The notes under the pieces are model-generated. The model searched no databases, was not told the origin of the DNA, and saw only the letters and a program-made list of their open reading frames with translations. From assembly GCA_026387775.1 (NCBI GenBank), contig JAPLLC010000115.1:1-40682 (forward strand): a DNA stretch of 40,682 nt, given 5' to 3'. How positions within the stretch are numbered: the first letter of the stretch is position 1; each line of letters starts with the position of its first letter. Positions 17,299-25,764 of the stretch are shown piece by piece. This DNA comes from Candidatus Methylomirabilota bacterium (GTDB lineage: Bacteria > Methylomirabilota > Methylomirabilia > Methylomirabilales > 2-02-FULL-66-22). Made by a program: the position numbers and the translations under genes.

Positions 17299-18177
17299 AT
17301 GCCGGTCACATCCGGGGCCCTCGCCAAGCCCACCGCGCCGGTCCGCCGGCGCCGCCGACGGTTGGACCTGCCCACGGTCTTGGCGTATGCCTGTCTGATC
17401 CTGGGCGCCGCCATCATGTTCGGCCCCGTGTTGTGGGTGGTGCTCTCCTCGTTCAAGGGGCTCAACGAGATCTACCGCTTTCCGCCGACCTTCCTGCCGG
17501 AGCAATGGATCCTCACGAACTACACCGGGGCGCTCCAGCGGTTTCCCTTCCTGCGCTATCTTGCGAACAGCGTGACCGTGACGGTGGTCGCCACCCTGCT
17601 CACCTTGACGATCAACTCCATGGCGGCCTTCGCCCTCAGCAAGTATGTCTTCCGCGGCCGGGACGCCATCTTCCTGATTATCCTGGGCACTTTGATGATT
17701 CCCCTGCAGGTCATCATGCTGCCCGTCTACCTGGTGATCGCCAAGCTCGGCATGGCCAACACGCTCTGGGGGATCATCATCCCGCCGGCGGCCACGCCGA
17801 CCGGGGTGTTCCTGCTCCGGCAGTACATGCTGACGTTGCCAGACGAGCTGCTGGAGGCCGCCCGCATCGATGGCGCGGGAGAGTTCCGCATCTACTGGCA
17901 AATCATTCTGCCGCTCACCGCCCCGGCCCTGGCCGTCTTGACGGTGTTCTCGATCATGTGGCGCTGGAACGACTTCCTCTGGCCGCTGATCGTGATCAAC
18001 CAGGACCGTCTGTTCACCCTGCAGCTCGGGCTGGCACGGTTCCGGGGTGAACTGGTCACCGACTGGCACTACGTCCTGGCGATGACGGTCCTGTCCATCG
18101 TCCCCATCACCATAATCTTCGGATTTCTGCAACGGTATCTGGTCAGCGGCATTGCCACCACCGGCCTGAAAGGCTGA
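17299..18177 (+). CDS. Sugar ABC transporter permease (MalG/UgpE type)
   Basis: 292 residues: a basic N-terminus (RRRRRRLD), then six helices, with the EAA loop ELLEAARIDGAGEFRIYWQIILPLTAP (about 192-218) and WRWNDFLWPLIV, the hallmark of MalG-like permeases. It pairs with the preceding permease. No ATP-binding subunit is encoded in the cluster, so a shared MsmX/UgpC-like ATPase elsewhere in the genome is needed, as in many such operons. It ends 13 bp before the next gene, which has AAGGAGG. Confidence 0.92.
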   Translation: MPVTSGALAKPTAPVRRRRRRLDLPTVLAYACLILGAAIMFGPVLWVVLSSFKGLNEIYRFPPTFLPEQWILTNYTGALQRFPFLRYLANSVTVTVVATLLTLTINSMAAFALSKYVFRGRDAIFLIILGTLMIPLQVIMLPVYLVIAKLGMANTLWGIIIPPAATPTGVFLLRQYMLTLPDELLEAARIDGAGEFRIYWQIILPLTAPALAVLTVFSIMWRWNDFLWPLIVINQDRLFTLQLGLARFRGELVTDWHYVLAMTVLSIVPITIIFGFLQRYLVSGIATTGLKG

Positions 18178-18190
18178 CAAGGAGGATCGG

Positions 18191-19198
18191 GTGCGCGCGA
18201 CACGGCTGCTCTTTCCTGAAATCAATCGCACTGCCTGGGAGGAATTCGAGATTCCCGAGACCCCCGCGGCCCATAGCGTGGTCGCCCGCTCGATATGTAG
18301 CCTGGTGAGCCCGGGCACCGAGCTGGCGATCTATACCGGGGCACACATGGGGTTTAGCCTGCCCGAGCCGCCGTTCCCGCTGATCCCGCACCGGCCGGGC
18401 TATGCGCTCGTCGGCGTGGTGGAGGCCCTCGGCTCGGCGGTGCAGGGGCTCGAAGTGGGGCAGCGCGTACTTATGGAGGCCGGCCACGGAACGATGGCGG
18501 TGGCCGATACCCGGACGCATGCGGTCGTGCCCGTTCCGGCGGGGGTCTCCTCGGTCCACGCACCGCTGGCGCGCATGGCGGGGATCGCCTTCACGGCCCT
18601 GCGGCTCGCGCCGCCGCAGCTCGGCGACCAGGTCGTCGTGCTGGGGCTGGGACTCGTCGGGCTGCTCACCGGCCAGCTCTTCCGCCTCGCCGGGGCGCGC
18701 CCGGTGCTGGGAGCCGACCGGCTGCCCTCCCGACTGAGGCTGGCCGAGGCGTTCGGCATCGTCTCCGTGGACACCTCTCGCGAGGAGCTGCTTCCGGCAC
18801 TGCGGCGGGCGCTCGGCTCGCGCGGCGCGGACATCGTCGTCGAGGCCACGGGCAGCCCGGCCCTGGTTCCGCCGGCCCTCGACAGCGCACGGCCGGGAGG
18901 TTCTGTCGTGCTCCTCGGCTCCACCCGCGGACTGGTGACCCTCGACGCGTATAGTCTCCTCCATCGGAAGGCCGTGCGCGTCATCGGCGGCCACGAGACG
19001 GCGCTGCCCTTCGATGCCGGTCACGCCTGGCCTCGCCTCCGCAACCTGGGTCTCGCGCTGGACCTGATGGCCGCCGGCGATCTCCGCACGGACGGGATGA
19101 TCACCGACGACCTGACCGCCGATCAGGCCCTGACCGCGCACGACATGTTGCGGGACCACCCCGAGGCGCACCTCGGTGTGATGATCCACTGGCGCTGA
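18191..19198 (+). CDS. Medium-chain dehydrogenase/reductase (zinc-type alcohol dehydrogenase-like)
   Basis: 335 residues from GTG, with AAGGAGG 6 nt upstream. A GroES-like N-terminal domain (SLVSPGTELAIYTGA, RPGYALVGVVEALGS, VGQRVLMEAGHGTMAV) leads into a Rossmann domain with VVVLGLGLVGLLTGQLFRLAGARPVLGADR (about 157-186). The usual catalytic Cys-His-Cys zinc ligands and the four-Cys structural zinc lobe are missing, as in the SPGTE-type subgroup that often accompanies Gfo/Idh oxidoreductases. It probably oxidises a sugar or polyol derivative with NAD(P). Its stop codon abuts the frame of the next gene, an obvious pair. Confidence 0.85.
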   Translation: MRATRLLFPEINRTAWEEFEIPETPAAHSVVARSICSLVSPGTELAIYTGAHMGFSLPEPPFPLIPHRPGYALVGVVEALGSAVQGLEVGQRVLMEAGHGTMAVADTRTHAVVPVPAGVSSVHAPLARMAGIAFTALRLAPPQLGDQVVVLGLGLVGLLTGQLFRLAGARPVLGADRLPSRLRLAEAFGIVSVDTSREELLPALRRALGSRGADIVVEATGSPALVPPALDSARPGGSVVLLGSTRGLVTLDAYSLLHRKAVRVIGGHETALPFDAGHAWPRLRNLGLALDLMAAGDLRTDGMITDDLTADQALTAHDMLRDHPEAHLGVMIHWR

Positions 19199-19228
19199 GT
19201 GAGATTCGCCACTGCTGGGAGACATGAG

Positions 19229-20248
19229 ATGCCGGACCCTGCTCCTCTCAAGTTCGCCGTGATCGGAATCGACCACCCCCACATCTACGAGCAGGTGGCT
19301 CGCCTGCTCGAACTGGGGTGTGAGTGCGTAGGGTGGTACGCGGATGGCGAGCCATTCCCGCTCGAGGGGTTCCGACAGCAGTTCCCGCAGCTCGAGCGGA
19401 TCAATGACCATCGACGGCTCCTCGAAGATCCGGCGGTCGCGCTCATCGTCACGGCGGCCGTTCCCGACATGCGTGCGGGCATTGCCGTCGCCGCCATGGC
19501 GCACGGCAAGGATGTGATGACGGACAAGCCTGGCTGTACGACGCTCGGACAACTGGAAGAGGTGCGGCGCACCCAGGACGCGACTGGGCGTATCTGGTCC
19601 GTCTGCTTCTCCGAGCGCTTCGCGGTGCGCGCCGTCATCCGTGCCGCCGAGCTCATCATCCAAGGCGCGATAGGCCGTGTCGTCAATCTGGTGGGGCTCG
19701 GTCCGCACCGACTGAACAAGCACCTGCGACCAGCCTGGTTCTTCGACCGCGCGCGCTACGGCGGTATCCTCTGCGATCTGGCGTCGCATCAGATCGATCA
19801 GTTCCTCTATCTGACCGGTTCCGCGGATGTCAGCATCGTCGGCAGCGCCGTGGCAAACTACGCCAACCCGGATTGCCCCGGCCTGGAAGATTTCGGAGAA
19901 GTCTGGCTGCGCGGCGAGCGGGCCACCGGCTACGCTCGCGTGGATTGGTACACACCCGACGGGCTCAGCACGTGGGGGGACGGCCGGCTGACGATCCTTG
20001 GAACAGAAGGCTTCATCGAAGTTCGGAAGTACGTAGACGTCGCCGGCCGTGAAGGCGGCGATCATCTGTTCCTTGCAACGCAGAAAGAGACGCGGTACAT
20101 CAATTGCGCCGACGCCTTTCTGCCCTACTATTCCAGCCTTATCCGCGATGTGCGCGAGCGCACGGAAACCGCGATGGCGCAATCGCATTGCTTCAAGGTG
20201 ATGGAGCTTGCGCTCACGGCGCAAGCGCAGGCCACTCGCCTACACTGA
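19229..20248 (+). CDS. Gfo/Idh/MocA family oxidoreductase
   Basis: 339 residues. An N-terminal nucleotide-binding fold begins KFAVIGIDHPHIYEQVARLL, a variant of the usual GxGxxG loop in which GIDHPHI replaces the glycines. The family's Lys in GKDVMTDKPGCT (about 102-113) and the C-terminal segment with DLASHQIDQFLYLTG (about 188-202) are present. Members interconvert sugar hydroxyls and ketones or open glycosidic bonds with NAD. The ATG at 19229 has GGGAG upstream; an overlapping GTG at 19199 is less likely. It is the last gene of the sugar cluster. The unusual dinucleotide loop makes the cofactor uncertain. Confidence 0.82.
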   Translation: MPDPAPLKFAVIGIDHPHIYEQVARLLELGCECVGWYADGEPFPLEGFRQQFPQLERINDHRRLLEDPAVALIVTAAVPDMRAGIAVAAMAHGKDVMTDKPGCTTLGQLEEVRRTQDATGRIWSVCFSERFAVRAVIRAAELIIQGAIGRVVNLVGLGPHRLNKHLRPAWFFDRARYGGILCDLASHQIDQFLYLTGSADVSIVGSAVANYANPDCPGLEDFGEVWLRGERATGYARVDWYTPDGLSTWGDGRLTILGTEGFIEVRKYVDVAGREGGDHLFLATQKETRYINCADAFLPYYSSLIRDVRERTETAMAQSHCFKVMELALTAQAQATRLH

Positions 20249-20487
20249 TTCGTCAGCTATCATCCGCAAGAACTCCATCCGCTGTTCGTTCCGTGCTGAT
20301 AAACTCTCGCGTCTGGCGTCAGAAACGCATTGTCGTGAATTCCAGCGTGAAGCGGAGGGGTCCAATCCGTCATGGGAACTGATGACAATAGAGGGTCGAG
20401 GGATGTGCTTTTCCTGAGGACCTATTCGCAGTATAGTAAAGCCCGCTACGCCAAATCAGCGTGTTGTCGACAAGATGGGGGAGTGCG

Positions 20488-20823
20488 ATGGAACCCAAAT
20501 GCAGGGTGTGGGTGGTGTTCGGCGAGAAGATGAAGCTGGGAGACGGCAGGGCGCACTTGCTGGAGCTGATCGACGAGCTGGGATCGCTGCGGCAGGCCGT
20601 CGCGCAGATCGGTATGTCGTACCGAAACGCCTGGGGGTACCTGCGCGATCTGGAGAAGGCGGCGGGGTTCAAGCTGCTGGAGCGCCGGCCCGGCGGCGGG
20701 CCGAAAGGCGGCATGCAGCTCACGCAAGACGGGCGGGACTTCCTGGCGAAGTACAGGCGGTTCAGAACGCACGTGGATACGGTGGTGGAGCGACAGTTCG
20801 CCCGGATCTTTTCGAAGAAGTGA
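20488..20823 (+). CDS. ModE-like winged-helix regulator lacking the molybdate-binding domain
   Basis: 111 residues corresponding to the ModE N-terminal DNA-binding domain only. KLGDGRAHLLELIDELGSLRQAVAQIGMSYRNAWGYL is the LysR/ModE-type helix-turn-helix (about residues 15-52), and LLERRPGGGPKGGMQLT is the wing. Full ModE (about 260 residues) adds two TOBE/Mop domains that bind molybdate or tungstate; these are absent, although a free molbindin is encoded at 28860. Start ATG 20488 has GGGGGAG 5 nt upstream. It heads the tungsten module and probably controls it, but how it senses the oxyanion is not evident. Confidence 0.88.
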   Translation: MEPKCRVWVVFGEKMKLGDGRAHLLELIDELGSLRQAVAQIGMSYRNAWGYLRDLEKAAGFKLLERRPGGGPKGGMQLTQDGRDFLAKYRRFRTHVDTVVERQFARIFSKK

Positions 20824-21050
20824 ATCCTTCCGGACTGACTCTTCTTGCGACTTGACTATGCCGTGTAAAACATATTAGCATTGCCGACACCTGACCGGCG
20901 CACTGGCCCATCCTGCGTCTTCCCCCCGCGATCTCCATTCCTGCGACCCTCATCGGATAGGAGGTCAGGAGCAACAGATCCGGCTCTTCCGGCCCGGAGA
21001 GCAGAAGACTGTCAGGCGGCTTGGCGTGGGTCGGCAGAAAGGAGTCGTTC

Positions 21051-22436
21051 ATGTCTGACTACTTGCAGGAGATGGTCGCCAGGGCCAGGGACGCCCAGGC
21101 AGCGGTGGAGGACTGGACCCAGGAGCAAGTCGACGAGATGGTTGCGGCAGTGGGCTGGGCAGTCTACCGGCGCGAGCACGCCGAGGCGTGTGCCCGCTCG
21201 GCGATCGAAGAGACCGCCATGGGGATCTACGAACACAAGCTCCTCAAGCATCAGAAGAAGACGCTGGGCACGCTGCGCGACCTGCACGGGGTGCGGAGCG
21301 TCGGCATCATCGAAGAAGACGCGGCGCGCGGGCTGATCAAGTTCGCCAAGCCGGTCGGCGTCGTCGGGGCACTCACCCCCGTCACCAACTGCTCGTCGAC
21401 GATCTGCTGCAACGGCTTGTCCATCCTGAAGGGTCGAAACGCGGTCATCTTTGCGCCCCATCCGTCCGCCAAGCGGACCGCCGAGCTGACCTGTGGCTAT
21501 ATGCGCGCCGCCTTGCGGACGGTGGGCGCGCCCGAGGGGCTGGTACAGAACGTCGCCGAGCCCACCATCGAGGGCACCAAGGCGCTGATGCAACTGGTGG
21601 ATGTGGTGGTCGCGACCGGCGGAGCCGCCATGGTCAAGTCGGCCTATTCCAGCGGGACCCCCTCCTTCGGGGTGGGGGCCGGCAACTCGGTGGGCATCGT
21701 CGACGAGACGGCGGATCCGGGCGACGCGGCCCGCAAGATTGCCGCCAGCAAGATCTTCGACAACGCCACCTCCTGCTCCAGCGAGAATTCCGTCGTGGTC
21801 CACGAAGCCATCTTCGGACGCCTGATGGAGTCGCTCGCGGCGGAGGGGGGCTACCTGTGCAGCAAGCAGGAAAAGGAGAAGCTCCAACGCTTCATGTGGC
21901 CGGATGGGGTGCACCTCAACAAACGGGTCCCCGGTCAGCCGGCCACCACGATCGCGGCGGGGGCCGGGCTCACCGTGCCCCAGCGCGCCACCTTCCTGAT
22001 GGTGATGGGCGAGGCGATCGGGGCCGCGGATCCCTTCTCGGGCGAGAAGCTATCCCCGGTGCTGACCGTCTGGAGGTATCAGGAGTTTGCCAAGGCGATC
22101 GAGTACGTGCAGCGGTTCACCGCCTACAGCGGGCGCGGTCATTCCTGCAGCATCCACACCACCCGCGACGACCGCATCCGGGAATTGGGGCGGAAGGCCC
22201 CCGTCAGCCGAATCATGGTGCGGCAATCGCAGTGTTACGGCAACAGCGGCGACTACATCAACGGGATGCCCTTCTCGCTGACCCTGGGCTGTGGGACGTG
22301 GGGCGGCAATATCGCCAGCGAGAACATCACCTGGAAACATTTTATCAATACCACCTGGGTCGCCAAGCCCATCGATCCGGTGCTCCCCGACGAAGAGGCG
22401 ATCTTTGGGGATCACTGGCGCAAGCATGGGAAATAG
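21051..22436 (+). CDS. Acylating aldehyde dehydrogenase (SauS/EutE-like)
   Basis: 461 residues of the ALDH superfamily, coenzyme A-acylating branch. Catalytic Cys242 sits in NATSCSSENSVVV, the acylating-type context (SCSSEN rather than the GQxC of ordinary ALDHs). The nucleotide-binding region shows PVGVVGALTPVTNCSST and VVATGGAAMVKSAYSSG; FGVGAGN is typical of the branch. It resembles sulfoacetaldehyde dehydrogenase (SauS), but acetaldehyde or other aldehydes are possible. The ATG at 21051 has AAAGGAG upstream. It lies between the ModE-like gene and a tungsten aldehyde oxidoreductase, so aldehyde to acyl-CoA and aldehyde to acid conversion are neighbours. A membrane or shell targeting tail is not visible. 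Confidence 0.88.
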   Translation: MSDYLQEMVARARDAQAAVEDWTQEQVDEMVAAVGWAVYRREHAEACARSAIEETAMGIYEHKLLKHQKKTLGTLRDLHGVRSVGIIEEDAARGLIKFAKPVGVVGALTPVTNCSSTICCNGLSILKGRNAVIFAPHPSAKRTAELTCGYMRAALRTVGAPEGLVQNVAEPTIEGTKALMQLVDVVVATGGAAMVKSAYSSGTPSFGVGAGNSVGIVDETADPGDAARKIAASKIFDNATSCSSENSVVVHEAIFGRLMESLAAEGGYLCSKQEKEKLQRFMWPDGVHLNKRVPGQPATTIAAGAGLTVPQRATFLMVMGEAIGAADPFSGEKLSPVLTVWRYQEFAKAIEYVQRFTAYSGRGHSCSIHTTRDDRIRELGRKAPVSRIMVRQSQCYGNSGDYINGMPFSLTLGCGTWGGNIASENITWKHFINTTWVAKPIDPVLPDEEAIFGDHWRKHGK

Positions 22437-22778
22437 CCAGGCGGAGAACGCGCGTGGCGTCGATCTCTGGCGGAGGAATAACGATGCGGCGACCACGCAC
22501 CGTTGCCGATACCTTCGGATGAGAGTGGTTGAAAAACCGGAACAGATGCAATATGCTCCTCCTAACATAGGCCACGTCTGACGGGGTAGTCTTCTTGCGG
22601 CGCTCAAGCCCGTGGGATTCGGTGAAACGCTTGCGCGCCGCTCGCTGCGGAAAAGGAATACATCGCCCCTGATTACGCGAGCTCGGCTTTGCTGCAATTC
22701 GCAATGTCGGGCTTTACGTTTTTCAGATGACGGGGGCGAACAGGCTCGGCTTTGGGGCTGGGGGAGGAGAGGATAGGA
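22437..22778 (+). promoter_or_regulatory. Spacer with promoter and long leader upstream of aor
   Basis: 342 bp without a gene. A good sigma70-like promoter, TTGAAA (22529-22534), 17 bp, TATGCT (22552-22557), points at aor and leaves a leader of about 215 nt. The leader has GC-rich self-complementary stretches (GCGGCGC at 22598-22604 against GCGCGCCGC at 22633-22641) and a lower-GC segment near 22660-22735. Whether it folds as a molybdenum/tungsten-cofactor riboswitch cannot be decided by eye. Confidence 0.5.
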
Positions 22779-24668
22779 ATGCAGGGGGCATTTACCGGGA
22801 AGTACTTGCGGGTGAATCTGACCGAGGGAACAACCGCCGTGGAGGCGTTTCCTGATTTGCAGTACCGTCTCTATATGGGTGGTGCCGCGATGGCCGCTGC
22901 CATCCTGTTGCAAGAGCTTCCGCCGGGGGTCGACCCTCTCGGCCCGGAGAACATCCTGGTGTTTTCCACCTGTCCGTTGACCGGCATCCCGCTCTCGGGG
23001 ACGACCCGGTTCAGTGTCGCCGCGAAGTCCCCCTTGACGGATGGGTACGGCGAGGGGGAGGCAGGCGGTTACTGGGGGCCGGAGCTGAAGTTCGCCGGGT
23101 TCGACGGGATCATCGTGACGGGCCAGGCATCCGCCCCCGTGTACCTGTGGATCTGCGACGGGACGGTGGAGATCCGCGACGCCGCGCACATCTGGGGCAA
23201 GCTCTCCGGCGAGGTGCAGGATCTCCTCGTGGCGGAGACGGACAAGCGAGCCCGAATCCTCCAGTGCGGCATTGCCGGTGAGCGCGGCAACCTCATGGCC
23301 AACATCGTCAACGAGCTGAAACACTTCAATGGCCGGAGTGGACTGGGTGCCGTCATGGCCAGCAAGAAGCTCCGGGCCATCGCGGTCCGCGGGCACGACC
23401 GGCTCGAGCCCAAGGACAAGGAAGGGCTCCAGGCGTGTCTGAAATGGTTCCGCGAGCACTACAACCGGAATACCGACATGCTCCACAAGTTCGGCACCTC
23501 GCGGAACGTGATGGCGATGAGCGCCGACAGCATCCTCCCCACCCGGAACTTTCGAGAGGGGCAGTTCGAGTATGCCAAGGAGATCAGCGGACAGACCATG
23601 GCGGAGACGATCCTGACCGATGAGGGCACCTGTTACGCTTGCGCCATCGCGTGCAAACGCGACGTGGACGTGCCTGCGCGCGGGGTCATCGCGAAGTACG
23701 GGGGCCCCGAGTATGAGACGATTGGCTCCGCCGGCTCGGTCTGCGGGATCGGGGATCTGTCGGCCATCGCCAAGTTCCACCAGATCTGCGGGGAGTACGT
23801 GATGGACACGATCTCCGTCGGGATGACCATCGCCTTCGCCATGGAGTGCTTCGAGACCGGGATCCTGACGCCCGCCGACACCGACGAGCTGGACCTCCGG
23901 TTCGGGAACGCCGAGGCGATGCTGACCCTCACCGAAAAGATCGGCAAGCGGGAGGGGTTCGGCGACCTCCTGGCCCTGGGATCGGAGCGGGCCGCGAAAC
24001 AGATCGGGCGCGGCGCCGAGCAGTTCGCCCTGACGGTCAAGAAGCAGGAGCTGCCCATGCACGAGCCGCGGGGAAAGCAGGGCGTCTCCTTGGCCTACGC
24101 GACCGCGCCCGCCGGGGCGGACCACATGCGCGCCCCGCACGACCCGGCCTATGCGGGGTTCCACCCCCAGGGGGGGCACGCCCTGGAGCCGCTCGGCCTG
24201 GCCGAACCGCTGTCGAAGCTGGAGCTCAGCCCGCGCAAGGTGCGGGCGTTCCAGTACGCCAGCCACTGGTGGGCCCTGTGCAGTTGTCTGGGCGTGTGCC
24301 ATCTGGCCTCGGCGCCGGGCAACGCGGTCGGGATCACACTGATCGTCAACGCCATGCGCGCGGTGACGGGCTGGGATACGAGCCTCTGGGAACTCATCAA
24401 GGTGGGCGAGCGGTCCAAGGCCCTGGCGCGCGTCTTCAACTGCCGCGAAGGCTTCACCTCGAAGGACGACAGGCTCCCGAAGCGGCTGCACGAGGCGTTC
24501 ACCAGTGGCCCACTGCAGGGGGTGCGGGTCGAGCCCGAGCTGTTCCAGCGTGCGCTTCGGCTCTACCATCAAATGGAAGGGTGGGACCCGGAGACCGGCT
24601 GGCCGACCTTCGCCAAGCTGGCCGAATTGAGCATCGAATGGGCGGCCAAACCTGGAGGGTCCTGGTAG
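22779..24668 (+). CDS. aor: Tungsten-dependent aldehyde:ferredoxin oxidoreductase
   Basis: 629 residues, full length for the AOR family. It oxidises aldehydes to carboxylic acids with ferredoxin, or the reverse, at a tungsten-bispyranopterin centre. The [4Fe-4S] ligands are Cys285, Cys288 and Cys292 (CYACAIAC) plus Cys507 (CLGVC). Pterin-binding regions GIAGERGNLMANIVN (about 164-178), RSGLGAVMASKKLRAIAVRG and YATAPAGADHM (about 440-450) are intact. The ATG at 22779 has GGAGGAGAGG upstream and begins the family's FTGKYLRVNLTEG. No ferredoxin or FAD subunit is adjacent. Its neighbours are an acylating aldehyde dehydrogenase and a tungstate uptake operon. Confidence 0.95.
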   Translation: MQGAFTGKYLRVNLTEGTTAVEAFPDLQYRLYMGGAAMAAAILLQELPPGVDPLGPENILVFSTCPLTGIPLSGTTRFSVAAKSPLTDGYGEGEAGGYWGPELKFAGFDGIIVTGQASAPVYLWICDGTVEIRDAAHIWGKLSGEVQDLLVAETDKRARILQCGIAGERGNLMANIVNELKHFNGRSGLGAVMASKKLRAIAVRGHDRLEPKDKEGLQACLKWFREHYNRNTDMLHKFGTSRNVMAMSADSILPTRNFREGQFEYAKEISGQTMAETILTDEGTCYACAIACKRDVDVPARGVIAKYGGPEYETIGSAGSVCGIGDLSAIAKFHQICGEYVMDTISVGMTIAFAMECFETGILTPADTDELDLRFGNAEAMLTLTEKIGKREGFGDLLALGSERAAKQIGRGAEQFALTVKKQELPMHEPRGKQGVSLAYATAPAGADHMRAPHDPAYAGFHPQGGHALEPLGLAEPLSKLELSPRKVRAFQYASHWWALCSCLGVCHLASAPGNAVGITLIVNAMRAVTGWDTSLWELIKVGERSKALARVFNCREGFTSKDDRLPKRLHEAFTSGPLQGVRVEPELFQRALRLYHQMEGWDPETGWPTFAKLAELSIEWAAKPGGSW

Positions 24669-24788
24669 GATAACCAAGCGTGGCTAAGCGTGCCTCGGCC
24701 TGGCTCTTCCGTCCGTCGGGGTCTGCGCTTCGGACGATTGGCGTGTGAGTGCCGTGCAGCCTCAAAGCTTCTTTACGGGGGGGGCGAA

Positions 24789-25682
24789 ATGAGTGGAAAA
24801 TGGCGAAGGAGCGGATATGCTTGGCTTCTCCCGATACTCTTGGGAGGGATCCTGGCCGCCTGTGCGGGCATGGGAGCGCAGGGGCAGCCCGGCGGGGCCG
24901 AGCCGAAGGATGTGCTGCTGATGGCCAGCACGATCGGTCCGATCGACGCGGGGATCGTGGCGGCGCTGGAAGAAGCCTACTTCGCGAAGACCGGGGTGCT
25001 GGTGCGTCACGCAGGCGCCGGGACCGGTGCGGCACTGGAGATGACGAAACGCGGCGGCTTCGACCTCGTCATGGTTCATGCGCGAGCCCTGGAGGACAAA
25101 TTCGTCGCGGATGGCTTTGGGGTGGATCGGCGTGACGTGATGTACAACGACTTCGTGATTCTTGGGCCGCCAGGCGATCCCGCAGCCATCGGGGGCGAGA
25201 AACAGGTGACGGCGGCGCTGGCGAAGATCGCGAAGGCTCGGGCCCTCTTCATGACGCGCGGAGATAGCTCCGGGACGCATGTGAAGGAGATGGAGTTGTG
25301 GAAGAAGGCCGGCATCAAGCCGGCGGGGCCGTGGTACGTCACCTACGAAAAGGGGGCGGAGGGTAATGCCCCGACGACCCGACACGCCGACCTACGCCAG
25401 GCCTATATCCTGATGGATCGGGCCACATATCTGACCCTCAAGAAGGAGATCAGTCTACAGGTCTTGGTGGAGAAGAACTCGGACCTCTTGAACTATATCG
25501 CCGTCATCCGGATGAACCCTGTCAAGTTCCCCAAGGCCAACGCGCAGGGGGCGAAGGCCTTCGTGGATTGGCTGGTTTCGGACGAAGCGCAAGTTCTCAT
25601 CAAGTCTTTTGGCGTCGACCAGTACGGGGGACCGCTCTTCTTCCCCAACTCCGACGACTGGCGGAAAAAGTATCCCGCCTGA
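24789..25682 (+). CDS. TupA-like tungstate-binding lipoprotein, divergent ligand site
   Basis: 297 residues. The N-terminus is a lipoprotein signal peptide (LLPILLGGILAAC, lipobox LAAC with Cys25). The body is homologous in layout to the TupA protein that follows: MVHARALEDKFVADGFG, MYNDFVILGPPGDPA, TRGDSSGTHVKEMELW and a C-terminal FGVDQYGGPLFFP. The first ligand loop reads LLMASTIGPIDAGI, whereas TupA2 and family TupA have STTTSTQDSGLL, so the oxyanion-binding threonines are largely missing. It may bind another anion or act as an accessory receptor. ATG 24789 follows a run of Gs. It lies 82 bp before tupA2. Confidence 0.85.
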   Translation: MSGKWRRSGYAWLLPILLGGILAACAGMGAQGQPGGAEPKDVLLMASTIGPIDAGIVAALEEAYFAKTGVLVRHAGAGTGAALEMTKRGGFDLVMVHARALEDKFVADGFGVDRRDVMYNDFVILGPPGDPAAIGGEKQVTAALAKIAKARALFMTRGDSSGTHVKEMELWKKAGIKPAGPWYVTYEKGAEGNAPTTRHADLRQAYILMDRATYLTLKKEISLQVLVEKNSDLLNYIAVIRMNPVKFPKANAQGAKAFVDWLVSDEAQVLIKSFGVDQYGGPLFFPNSDDWRKKYPA

Positions 25683-25764
25683 AAGGGCGGGGAAGGCACG
25701 GCGGTGAGTTTGGAGAGTTGACCGAGTGCGGGCGATGAGCGCAGATTGTACAAGGAGGGTAAAA

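Noticed and set aside
18143-20224. 693-codon minus-strand frame opposite the two sugar oxidoreductases
   Set aside because: Composition artefact; the plus-strand genes have ribosome-binding sites and family motifs.
20857-20874. TATG...CATA palindrome as a ModE operator upstream of the aldehyde dehydrogenase
   Set aside because: Only four base pairs of symmetry and no similarity to known ModE sites.
20924-21050. Molybdenum-cofactor riboswitch upstream of the aldehyde dehydrogenase
   Set aside because: Some stems can be drawn but the required motif could not be matched by eye.
22050-24677. 875-codon minus-strand frame opposite the acylating aldehyde dehydrogenase and aor
   Set aside because: It is a shadow of GC-rich codon use: no domain pattern, Arg/Gly/Pro-rich translation, and it lies opposite two well-identified genes.
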